Shown here piece by piece: positions 1 through 6,823 of a stretch of DNA of 14,237 nt (position 1 is the first letter of the stretch; each line of letters begins with the position of its first letter). The stretch covers positions 1-14,237 of the forward strand of contig CAOOJO010000028.1 of assembly GCA_948496895.1 (NCBI GenBank). The letters are read 5' to 3'. This stretch comes from an uncultured Acetatifactor sp. GTDB lineage: Bacteria; Bacillota; Clostridia; Lachnospirales; Lachnospiraceae. The notes beneath the pieces were generated by a model that saw only the letters and a program-made list of their open reading frames with translations, ran no database searches and was not told the DNA's origin. The translations under genes were made by a program, and so were the position numbers.

Positions 1-107
1 GGGAACCAGGGGCAGCGCCTCTTTTCTGCCCTCCGGGCTGCTGGGCCCTGTGAGGCTGTGGAGGGGCGGGGAGTCTGCCGCTCCAGCCCGGGGCGAAGGC
101 TGACGGG

Positions 108-1910
108 TCAATCCCCCGGAGGCTCCTTCGGCGGGACGGGTTCCGGGCGCATGCGGATGCGGACGGTGGTGCCCTGCCCGGCCTGAGACCATACGGAAAG
201 CCCGGAGCCCTCTCCGTACTGGAGCAGGATGCGCCGGTTCACGTTGGACAGGCCGATGCCCGTCCTGGGCTCGGCGGCGGGCGGATCCGTAGCGCCCCTT
301 TGCAGCCGCTCGTTCAGGCGGGCCAGGCTCTCCTCGTCCATGCCCTGCCCGTTGTCCTGCACATAGAGGTCCAGCCAGATATCCTCCTGTACAGCGCGGA
401 TGTGGATGGCGCCGCTTTGCCCGGCATCCATGCTGTTCTGAAGGCCGTGCTGGAAGGAGTTCTCCACCAGGGGCTGCAGGATGAAGCGCAGGACGGGGCG
501 TTCCAGAAGCTCCTGTGGGATGGCGAAGGAGCATTCTGTCTTGATGCCGAAGCGATAGTCCATGATGTCAACGAAATTCCGCACAAAAGTCTGTTCCGTA
601 TCCAGGCTCCAGAAGATGCCGGGCTGGGAGAACACAGGCCGTATGATATTGCCCAGGGCGAACAGGGCCTGGCAGACGTTCTCCGCCCTGGCCATGGCGG
701 CCATCCAGCGGATGGTGGTGAGGCTGTTGTAGAGGAAGTGGGGGTTGATCTGGGACTGGAGGGTCTCCATCTCCAGCAGGCGCTTCTCCTCCGCGTAGCT
801 TTCGTTCGCCGCCACCAACTGTTGGATTCGCTCCATCATATGGTTGAACTGGTTCACCAGGGTGTTAAGCTCGCTGTATTTCTGGGGAGAAAGGCGCTGG
901 CTCAGGTTCCCGTCGTTGATGGGGTTCATCTGCTCCACGATTTCCTGGAAGGGGTTCAGCAGACGGCGTCCTGCCAGGGAGGAGAGCAGCACGGCTGCGA
1001 AGATCGCGGCCAGAAAGATGGCGCTGACCGCCAGCAGCAGGGGGACTGAATCATATAAAAGCACGGAGAAGGGAATCCCCTCGGACAGATGCCAGCCTGT
1101 GCGGGAGAGCTGGCTGGTGACCACGGTATCCCGGAAGGGATGGAACCCCTCCGGCGTACCTAAGGATTCCGGAACGCTCAGGAGAAGGGAGCCGTCTTCG
1201 TCCCAGAGGCGGACGGCGGCGCCATAGTCAGCATGCTTGGAATAGAGGAAGCTGAAATATTCTGTAGGAACATTGACGGACAGAACGGAAAACGGCCGCC
1301 CGCCCTGATAATCCACCAGGGGCAGCAGGAGGGACACCACTGTGGAGGAGCTGCCGGGCCGATAGCGGGACAGGAACAGCTCCATCTCCTGATATTGGCC
1401 GCCCCAGGTGAGGCCGGAGTGGGCAGTCAGGCCCTTCCAGGCATCCGAAGACTGGATGGGAAGGGGCTCGTCCTCTGCTTTTCCCTGTATCTGCATGGTT
1501 TCACTGACACAGAGGGCGGGGCCGTCCCCCTGGAATAGGGTGATAGAGCTGACATAGCTGTAAGAACGGATGATGAGGGAGAGCTGATTCATGACGGACT
1601 GCTGGAGCAGGATATCCTCCGCGTCCACAGAGCGGTCGGAGGCCAGGTAGATCTGCACGTCCTTGTCCTGCATGAGCTGGCCGCGGATGTCGTACAGGCC
1701 GTCGGAGAGCGTGTCCATCTGGTAGGCCATGTAGGCCAGGCTGTTCTCGCCCTGCCGAATCGTCTGGCCCCGGGAGATTCCCAAAAGCACAAAGAAGCCC
1801 GCCGTCAGAGCTATCGTCAGCACGGAAAGATGAACCCACAGGATGGAGACGGTAAGGGAACGCTGCAGGCTCTTTGGGGGGGTGATTCCAGTACGTCGGG
1901 CAGCTTTCAT
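108..1910 (-). CDS. YesM-type sensor histidine kinase
   Basis: This is a membrane sensor kinase of the YesM/HPK8 family that would sense an extracellular signal and phosphorylate the response regulator encoded just upstream. Numbered from the ATG at 1910 (600 residues), there is a first membrane segment at about 21-45, a large extracellular region, a second membrane segment at about 284-313 and a HAMP linker at about 314-365. The family phospho-acceptor motif SQINPHFLYNSL has its His near 391. The ATPase parts are LVENSFQHGL (Asn near 484), DNGQGM (about 519-524) and TGIGLSNVNRR (about 550-560). An upstream in-frame TTG at 1922 is possible, but the ATG at 1910 overlaps the regulator stop as ATGA and has GGAGG five bases upstream, so I chose it. 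All catalytic motifs are intact. The ligand is unknown; a sugar or oligosaccharide signal is inferred from the family and the neighbouring importer. Confidence 0.93.
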   Translation of the reverse strand: MKAARRTGITPPKSLQRSLTVSILWVHLSVLTIALTAGFFVLLGISRGQTIRQGENSLAYMAYQMDTLSDGLYDIRGQLMQDKDVQIYLASDRSVDAEDILLQQSVMNQLSLIIRSYSYVSSITLFQGDGPALCVSETMQIQGKAEDEPLPIQSSDAWKGLTAHSGLTWGGQYQEMELFLSRYRPGSSSTVVSLLLPLVDYQGGRPFSVLSVNVPTEYFSFLYSKHADYGAAVRLWDEDGSLLLSVPESLGTPEGFHPFRDTVVTSQLSRTGWHLSEGIPFSVLLYDSVPLLLAVSAIFLAAIFAAVLLSSLAGRRLLNPFQEIVEQMNPINDGNLSQRLSPQKYSELNTLVNQFNHMMERIQQLVAANESYAEEKRLLEMETLQSQINPHFLYNSLTTIRWMAAMARAENVCQALFALGNIIRPVFSQPGIFWSLDTEQTFVRNFVDIMDYRFGIKTECSFAIPQELLERPVLRFILQPLVENSFQHGLQNSMDAGQSGAIHIRAVQEDIWLDLYVQDNGQGMDEESLARLNERLQRGATDPPAAEPRTGIGLSNVNRRILLQYGEGSGLSVWSQAGQGTTVRIRMRPEPVPPKEPPGD

Positions 1911-3136
1911 AGCTTCCTCCAATCTTTTGGCGACACGTCCGTCATCTTCTTGAATACCTTGGAAAAATATCCCTCATCGGAAAAGCCTGTCCGGCTTGCG
2001 ATGTCCCAGATTTTGTAGTCTCCCTGCTCCAGAAGGTATTTCGCCTCCTCTATCCGCACATTGGTCAGATACTTCCGGAACGGAATCTGAATCTCCGCAT
2101 GGAAAAGAGAGGAGAAATAGGCCTCGCTCAACCCCACCTTCTCCGCCACGAAGCGCAGGGAAAGGTCCGGGTCGGACAGGTTCTGCCTAATGATTTCCAG
2201 AGCGGCCCTGATTTCGGGACGGTAATTGGGCAGGAAGGAAATTTCCTCTGCCTGATGAGAGGCCTGCCGTTGCTGGATTGATATCAGCTGGCGGCAGCAG
2301 GCGGGGAGCCTGGCGAAATCCTCCGCCCTGTCCACCAGCAGGGAGAGCCGGATGTTCAGGTAGTCCTGGAGCTCCCCCCGCAGCCTTTGCAGCAGGGCGT
2401 GGAGGTCAGGGACGGCCTCGGCGCGGGAACCCTCGGGAAAGAAGAACAGGAAGAACCTGCGCTCGTCCAGCTTAAGGGGCAGACAGCGGAAGCCCGGCGT
2501 ATGCTGATGGCCCGCCAGGTCCACCAGGTTCTGGCAGATATGCTCAGAGAGGCTGCCGGAGGCGGGGCTGTCGGCTTTGTAGACTGCCGCAATCGTGCCC
2601 AGGACTATGGGGAGGGTGCCGGAGACGGAGAGGTTCAGGCCCTCCAGCGCGCCTTGGGTCTGCCTGCACAGGGAGGGGTCCTCCAGATAGGCCTTCATGA
2701 GCCTGGCGAAGGATTCGCTGTGGGAGGGCGGCGCGGAGGCGGGAGCCAGGCGCGCCTGCTTGTCCAGGGCCTCCTTGGCCTTCTGGAGGCTGGCCTGTAT
2801 CTCGGCCTCGGTCATGGTGGCCTTTAGCAGGTAGTCCCGCACCCCCAGGGACATCATCTTCTGGAGGGTCTTGAACTCCTCCAGGCAGGTGATGACGATG
2901 ATGTAGGGCTCCAGCCCCGCTTCCCGCACGGACTCGATCAGCTGCTGCCCGCCCATGCCGGGCATCAGAAGGTCGGTGATCAGGACGTCAGGGCAGCTTT
3001 GCCGTATGGCCCGGAGGGCCTCCGCGCCATTGCTGGCATCGCAGACCACCTGCATATTGTATTTTTCCCAGGAGACGCTGTTCTTGATGCCCAGACGCAC
3101 GAAAAACTCATCTTCCGCTATGATGACCTGATACAT
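1907..3136 (-). CDS. YesN-type response regulator, receiver plus AraC-family DNA-binding domain
   Basis: This cytosolic response regulator is the partner of the sensor kinase that overlaps its stop codon by four bases. The receiver domain occupies about residues 1-120, with the acidic pair E8-D9, phospho-acceptor Asp55 in VLITDLLMPG, Thr83 and Lys105. A poorly conserved middle region (about 125-300) is usual for the family. The C-terminal 100 residues form two helix-turn-helix motifs of the AraC/XylS type, including LRFVAEKVGLSEAYFSSLF and DIASRTGFSDEGYFSKVFKK. At 409 residues it is somewhat shorter than many YesN proteins. The start has AGAGGTAGG just upstream and a very good promoter at 3186-3214. 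Members of this family usually activate sugar-uptake operons. The nearest importer is the one at 8153-11796, but the target cannot be proven from the sequence. Confidence 0.94.
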   Translation of the reverse strand: MYQVIIAEDEFFVRLGIKNSVSWEKYNMQVVCDASNGAEALRAIRQSCPDVLITDLLMPGMGGQQLIESVREAGLEPYIIVITCLEEFKTLQKMMSLGVRDYLLKATMTEAEIQASLQKAKEALDKQARLAPASAPPSHSESFARLMKAYLEDPSLCRQTQGALEGLNLSVSGTLPIVLGTIAAVYKADSPASGSLSEHICQNLVDLAGHQHTPGFRCLPLKLDERRFFLFFFPEGSRAEAVPDLHALLQRLRGELQDYLNIRLSLLVDRAEDFARLPACCRQLISIQQRQASHQAEEISFLPNYRPEIRAALEIIRQNLSDPDLSLRFVAEKVGLSEAYFSSLFHAEIQIPFRKYLTNVRIEEAKYLLEQGDYKIWDIASRTGFSDEGYFSKVFKKMTDVSPKDWRKL

Positions 3137-3185
3137 GACCTACCTCTTATCTGAAAACGGGCTGCATTTGTAATGCCTTTTCTCC

Positions 3186-3214
3186 ATTATAAACAGATCG
3201 GCAGAAAAAAGCAA
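3186..3214 (-). promoter_or_regulatory. Sigma-A promoter of the two-component operon
   Basis: On the minus strand TTGCTT (3209-3214) and a perfect TATAAT (3186-3191) are separated by exactly 17 bases. Transcription would begin near 3179, about 43 bases before the regulator ATG at 3136. The match to the housekeeping consensus is close, so basal expression of regulator and kinase is likely. Confidence 0.8.
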
Positions 3215-3223
3215 CCGAAGCAC

Positions 3224-3253
3224 TTGCCATTTCCGGGGGGTGGATGATAGAAT
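3224..3253 (+). promoter_or_regulatory. Probable sigma-A promoter of the Rpn-tail/helicase module
   Basis: TTGCCA (3224-3229) and TAGAAT (3248-3253) are 18 bases apart, and the expected transcription start near 3260 is about 20 bases before the small gene at 3281. It is back to back with the minus-strand promoter: the two -35 boxes are only nine bases apart, so the two polymerases would probably exclude each other. Confidence 0.55.
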
Positions 3254-3280
3254 GGAGGCATAGATGGGAGAGATTATGCC

Positions 3281-3526
3281 ATGTGTGATGCGCTGAGGAA
3301 GCTGATGAAGGAAGAGATTGAGGAAGAGAGAAACAAGGGCAGAGAATCCGGAATGGCAGAGGGCAGGGCAGAGGGCAGGGCAGAGGGCAGAGTCGAGGGC
3401 AGAGAAAACGCCATCCTGGCATCCATCCAGAACCTGATGGACAGCATGAAATGGACAGCCGAGCAGGCCATGGACGCATTGAAGCTCCCCGTGGACGATC
3501 GCGCCAAATACGCCGCTAAGCTGTAA
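3281..3526 (+). CDS. Stand-alone C-terminal tail of an Rpn/PD-(D/E)XK family protein
   Basis: This is an 81-residue acidic and basic, hydrophilic protein. It begins MCDALRKLMKEEIEEE, continues through four repeats of the type AEGR (residues 26-41), and ends in a helical segment with MDSMKWTAEQAMDALKLP. That layout is the usual C-terminal end of Rpn recombination-promoting nuclease/putative transposase proteins, which are normally about 300 residues. The catalytic PD-(D/E)XK domain is absent. The frame upstream closes at a TAG at 3248-3250, leaving only ten extra codons, so no nuclease domain is encoded here. A GGGAG about ten bases upstream and the promoter at 3224-3253 suggest it is expressed on its own. 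It may be a decayed remnant, or a free short form similar to the intragenic small Rpn antitoxins reported in E. coli. The family match is by recognition of the repeat and tail, not by alignment. Confidence 0.6.
   Translation: MCDALRKLMKEEIEEERNKGRESGMAEGRAEGRAEGRVEGRENAILASIQNLMDSMKWTAEQAMDALKLPVDDRAKYAAKL
3356..3403 (+). repeat. Tandem 12-bp repeat encoding (AEGR)4
   Basis: Four consecutive 12-base units (GCAGAGGGCAGG in the first two, diverging in the third and fourth) encode AEGR-AEGR-AEGR-VEGR inside the small gene at 3281. The unit is a multiple of three, so copy-number change would alter length without breaking the frame. Such repeats are typical of Rpn-family tails. Confidence 0.85.
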
Positions 3527-3532
3527 GCGAAG

Positions 3533-3552
3533 AGAGTGCCCTCCGGCACTCT
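3533..3552 (+). other. Hairpin after the small gene, without a T tract
   Basis: AGAGTGCC (3533-3540), a CTCC loop and GGCACTCT (3545-3552) form a perfect 8-bp stem seven bases after the TAA of the small gene. It is followed by GAAAGGGAAC rather than a run of T, so it is not a normal intrinsic terminator. It could be a weak pause, an mRNA-stabilising 3' end, or an attenuation point between the small gene and the helicase gene. Confidence 0.5.
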
Positions 3553-3623
3553 GAAAGGGAACGAAACCCAGCGGTGATATGCCGGGCCGAAAAACATGTA
3601 TAAAGAGGTGCAGGGGAACGCAA

Positions 3624-3661
3624 GGAAGAGGAGCATTCCTATGGAAGAGGAGCATTCCGAT
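3624..3661 (+). repeat. 19-bp tandem duplication of ribosome site and start codon
   Basis: GGAAGAGGAGCATTCCTAT (3624-3642) is immediately followed by the same sequence with one change, T to G, in the third base from the end (3643-3661). Each copy carries a GAAGAGGAG ribosome-binding site, and each leads into an ATG at the same spacing (3641 and 3660). The unit length is not a multiple of three, so the two ATGs are in different frames. Only the second opens the helicase gene. Confidence 0.9.
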
Positions 3662-3679
3662 GAACAATATCTGCCGTGA
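3641..3679 (+). CDS. Possible 12-codon upstream ORF overlapping the helicase start
   Basis: The first copy of the duplicated ribosome site leads to ATG at 3641, which opens MEEEHSDEQYLP and stops at TGA 3677-3679, past the helicase ATG at 3660. If translated, it would compete with helicase initiation or couple to it. There is no independent support for translation other than the good ribosome site, so it may be an accident of the duplication. Confidence 0.25.
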   Translation: MEEEHSDEQYLP

Positions 3680-6600
3680 CATTTTCAGGGCCATCCACGA
3701 GGGAAAATGGCTGCAGATCGAGTACAGGAACAGGGAAGTTCAGGTCACCAAATACTGGATAGGCATCCGCGGCCTGAATCCGGAGAAGCGCACCCTGGCC
3801 GTGGACGGCCTGCACCTTGGCCGATATACAACGGAAAGCTACGATGCCATCTATATCGATTCCATCCTGACCTCTCAAATCGTGGAGGGGTCTTACCAGC
3901 CTGTCAATAAGGAGCTGGTGGAGGACATCTACCTGAATCCCCACAGATACAGATCCCTCTTCGACAACTCCCCTAACCTGAAGATCCTGAACTACCTGGA
4001 GATGTGCAACCGCATGGACACAGTGCCCTACCATTCGGATTTCGCTCTCGTGCGTTACCTGGACAGGGAGAGCTTCCAGGGGGAGGGGTATCCCCTGGAC
4101 AAGGAGCAGTTTGCTACCATCGTCCGGAATTTCCAGAGGAGGACGGAGAAAGAAAAGGAAAAATCCACCAGGCTCTCCATCCAGCAGCTTGCCATGAACG
4201 TGCTCAGCATCCACACCGCCAGAGGCCTCTATGTGCTGGCCTGCCGCAAGCTCCAGTTGGACGTGAAGAGCCGCCTCCTGCGGCCCGAGGAAGACATCAC
4301 CATCTGCACCGAGTACAGCTACGGCGAGGTAAAGGAGAATATCCGCAGATACCTGGACGGGGACGAATACGAGCTTCTGAAGGATTTCGAAAAGAACCAG
4401 GAAAAAATCAAGGACTGCGTCATGCGCCACAGTAGCCGGGTGACGGGAGTGGACGACATGCCCTATATCATCGGCTTAGGCATGGACATCGCCCTGGACC
4501 TCCACACGGAATACCAGGCCATCATCAAGATGTACAACCAGGACAGGGCCACGGTGCCCCTGAAAGCCTTTTTCGGAGACCTGCTGGACAGGCCCCTGCG
4601 CAGGAAGAACTATCCCCTGGCCCTGATCAGCCACCAGACCAATCTGGATCAGCTACTGGCCATCCACAATGCCATGAAGTACCCGGTGGCCTATATCCAG
4701 GGCCCGCCCGGCACAGGGAAGACCAATACCATCCTCAACACCATCGTCACCGCCTTTTTCAACGAAAAGACGGTACTTTTTGCTTCCTATAACAACCACC
4801 CTATCCATACAGTGTTCGAGAAGCTGGCATCCATGGAGTATCAAGGGAAGCGGATTCCGTTCCCTGTCCTGCGGCTGGGAAACGTGGACAAGGTCCGGGA
4901 GGCCATAGGCTACATCCGGAACCTCTATGAGCAGGCCCAGGGCATCACGGTATTCGAGGGCACCCTGGACCGGAGGAAGGACGACAGGGCCAGCCGGGCG
5001 AAGAACCTGTCCAACCTGCTGCGCAGATATGAGGAAGTGCTGGATCTAAAGGAGCGCAGCGAGACCTTAAGCCGCCTGCTGGAATACCAGAGCCGGACGC
5101 AGATGTCCATGGAGATGCTGCCCTTCCAGGCGGATCTCCAGGGCAGGCAGCTCCAGCAGGTCCAGAACCGGATTGGACAGATGGGAGAGATCACGGATCA
5201 GGACGCCCTGGCCCTGCTGGACGACGACCTGGAGGAGCTGCGCAAATACCTCTATTACACCTCCGCCCGGTACATCAAGAGACTGGATGATAAAAAACAT
5301 ACGAAATTACGTGAAATCTTGTTTGAAACGGACGAAAAGGAGCAGACTGCCGCTTTTTCCAAATACCTGACAGAGACCGCAAACGTGAAGAAGCTCCAGG
5401 AGATCTTCCCCATCATCATCACCACCTGCATCTCCGCCCACAGGCTGGGGGAGCCGGGCCCCATGTTCGACATGGTCATCATGGACGAGGCCAGCCAGTG
5501 CAACACGGCGGTGTCCCTGGTGCCCATCCTGCGGGGGGAGAGCCTGATGCTGGTGGGGGATCCCCAGCAGCTCAACCCGGTGATCCTCCTGGAGGACGCG
5601 CCCAACCAGAAGCTGCGCAAGAAGTACAATGTGGCCCAGGAGTACGATTACTGCAGGAATTCCATCTACAAGACCTTCCTGGCCTGCGACACGGTCAGCG
5701 ACGAGGTGCTGCTGCACAACCACTACCGCTGCAACCGCAAGATCATCGAATTCAACAATCAGAAGTATTACAATGCAAAGCTCCAGATCTGCTCCGAGAG
5801 CAAAGAGCCGCGCCCGCTGGTGTACGTGGACGTAAAGAACCGGGGAGAGGTTCTGCGCAATACGGCTCCGGGGGAGGTGGAGGAGATCGTGGGCTACGCC
5901 AAACGCCACAGGGAGCAGAGCATAGGGGTCATCACGCCCTTCGTGAACCAGAGGAAGCTCATCGAGGAGGCCCTGGAGCGGGAGGGCCTTTCCCATGTGT
6001 CCTGCGGCACGGTGCACGCCTTTCAGGGGGACGAGAAGGACGTGGTGCTGTTCTCCACGGCCATCACCGACCAGACCCAGGCGGGGACATACGAGTGGCT
6101 GAAGAACAATAAGGAGCTGATCAACGTGGCCACCTCCCGGGCCAGGGACCGCCTCATCCTGCTCTCCGACTCCGCGAATCTGAACAGGCTCCACAGACAG
6201 GGCACGGAGGACGACCTCTATGAGCTGGTGGAGTATGTGAAGAAGAACGGCGAGACCCGGGTCACCCGCAAGACGGCGAATTCCAGGGCCCTGGGGGTGA
6301 AGCCCTTCAGCACCGCCACGGAGGAGGCCTTCCTGGAGAACTTAAACCACGCCCTGGAGAACATCTGGCTGTCCCAGAACCGCTTCACCATACAGAAGGA
6401 GGTGCCCATCCCCCAGGTCTTCGCGGAGGACGTGGATCAAAGCGACCTGTTCCACGCCGGCCGCTTCGACTTCGTGGTCTATGAGAAGCAGGGCCAGGAG
6501 CAGCGCCCGGTGCTGGCCATCGAGTTGGACGGCAAGGAGCATTTCGGGGACGAGGTAGTGAAGAACAGAGACCAGAAAAAGAACGAAATCTGCGCCGCCC

Positions 6601-6695
6601 ACGACCTGCAGCTGATTCGGGTGGAGAATTCCTACGCCAGGCGGTACAGCCATATCAAGGAGATTCTGATGAACTACTTCTCGGTGCGGCATTGA
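3660..6695 (+). CDS. WYL-like / superfamily 1 helicase / DUF2726-like nuclease fusion
   Basis: This large cytosolic protein (1011 residues from ATG 3660) has three parts. The first 75 or so residues resemble a WYL ligand-sensing domain: IFRAIHEGKWLQIEYRNR, then a strand-rich stretch ending DAIYIDSI. A UPF1/DNA2/NAM7-type helicase follows, with Walker A GPPGTGKT (348-355), a helical insertion (about 432-565), DEAS (609-612), GDPQQLNPV (about 633-641), NHYRCN (about 687), GTVHAFQGDEKD (783-794) and NVATSRARDR (822-831). The C-terminus (about 890-1011) has RFDF with Asp937, then IELDGK with Glu955, Asp957 and Lys959, as in DUF2726/DUF559/Vsr-like PD-(D/E)XK nucleases. All expected active residues are present. 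The start at 3660 has GAGGAG seven bases upstream; the in-frame ATG at 3579 lacks a comparable site. Helicase-nuclease fusions often act in DNA repair or antiphage defence, but the substrate here is unknown. No terminator is visible after the stop. Confidence 0.88.
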   Translation: MNNICRDIFRAIHEGKWLQIEYRNREVQVTKYWIGIRGLNPEKRTLAVDGLHLGRYTTESYDAIYIDSILTSQIVEGSYQPVNKELVEDIYLNPHRYRSLFDNSPNLKILNYLEMCNRMDTVPYHSDFALVRYLDRESFQGEGYPLDKEQFATIVRNFQRRTEKEKEKSTRLSIQQLAMNVLSIHTARGLYVLACRKLQLDVKSRLLRPEEDITICTEYSYGEVKENIRRYLDGDEYELLKDFEKNQEKIKDCVMRHSSRVTGVDDMPYIIGLGMDIALDLHTEYQAIIKMYNQDRATVPLKAFFGDLLDRPLRRKNYPLALISHQTNLDQLLAIHNAMKYPVAYIQGPPGTGKTNTILNTIVTAFFNEKTVLFASYNNHPIHTVFEKLASMEYQGKRIPFPVLRLGNVDKVREAIGYIRNLYEQAQGITVFEGTLDRRKDDRASRAKNLSNLLRRYEEVLDLKERSETLSRLLEYQSRTQMSMEMLPFQADLQGRQLQQVQNRIGQMGEITDQDALALLDDDLEELRKYLYYTSARYIKRLDDKKHTKLREILFETDEKEQTAAFSKYLTETANVKKLQEIFPIIITTCISAHRLGEPGPMFDMVIMDEASQCNTAVSLVPILRGESLMLVGDPQQLNPVILLEDAPNQKLRKKYNVAQEYDYCRNSIYKTFLACDTVSDEVLLHNHYRCNRKIIEFNNQKYYNAKLQICSESKEPRPLVYVDVKNRGEVLRNTAPGEVEEIVGYAKRHREQSIGVITPFVNQRKLIEEALEREGLSHVSCGTVHAFQGDEKDVVLFSTAITDQTQAGTYEWLKNNKELINVATSRARDRLILLSDSANLNRLHRQGTEDDLYELVEYVKKNGETRVTRKTANSRALGVKPFSTATEEAFLENLNHALENIWLSQNRFTIQKEVPIPQVFAEDVDQSDLFHAGRFDFVVYEKQGQEQRPVLAIELDGKEHFGDEVVKNRDQKKNEICAAHDLQLIRVENSYARRYSHIKEILMNYFSVRH

Positions 6696-6738
6696 TTCGC
6701 TGACCGGGTGTTGCGGAATATGCTGCGGAATGTGGAAA

Positions 6739-6768
6739 TTGGGGTGGAGACTTCGACCTATTTATGAT
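6739..6768 (+). promoter_or_regulatory. Weak candidate promoter for the GH88 gene
   Basis: TTGGGG (6739-6744) and TATGAT (6763-6768) are 18 bases apart in an AT-rich patch (about 6760-6780) that contrasts with the GC-rich genes on both sides. The -35 box is poor, which would fit activator-dependent transcription, but no operator is recognised. Confidence 0.35.
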
Positions 6769-6823
6769 AAAATAAAAGGAAACACTTTGATAAGCATCCC
6801 TGATATAAGAAAGGAGAGGAACA

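Noticed and set aside
1..107. Possible gene end or terminator downstream of the sensor kinase
   Set aside because: Frames are open on both strands but without a start codon on the minus strand or a recognisable protein. GGGCAG/CTGCCC arms are short, with a 10-base loop and no T tract.
300..1049. Open plus-strand frame of 249 codons opposite the sensor kinase
   Set aside because: It is antisense to a kinase with all motifs intact, shows no recognisable domain, and arises from GC-rich third codon positions.
3356..3403. Short repeats considered as a CRISPR array
   Set aside because: The 12-base units are contiguous without spacers and encode in-frame AEGR repeats.
3579..3659. Longer N-terminus of the helicase from ATG 3579
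   Set aside because: The 27 extra residues are basic and domain-free, and the ATG lacks a good ribosome site. They also run through the duplicated ribosome-binding units.
5307..6194. Open minus-strand frame of 295 codons inside the helicase gene
   Set aside because: It is antisense to helicase motifs DEAS through NVATSRARDR and has no independent support.
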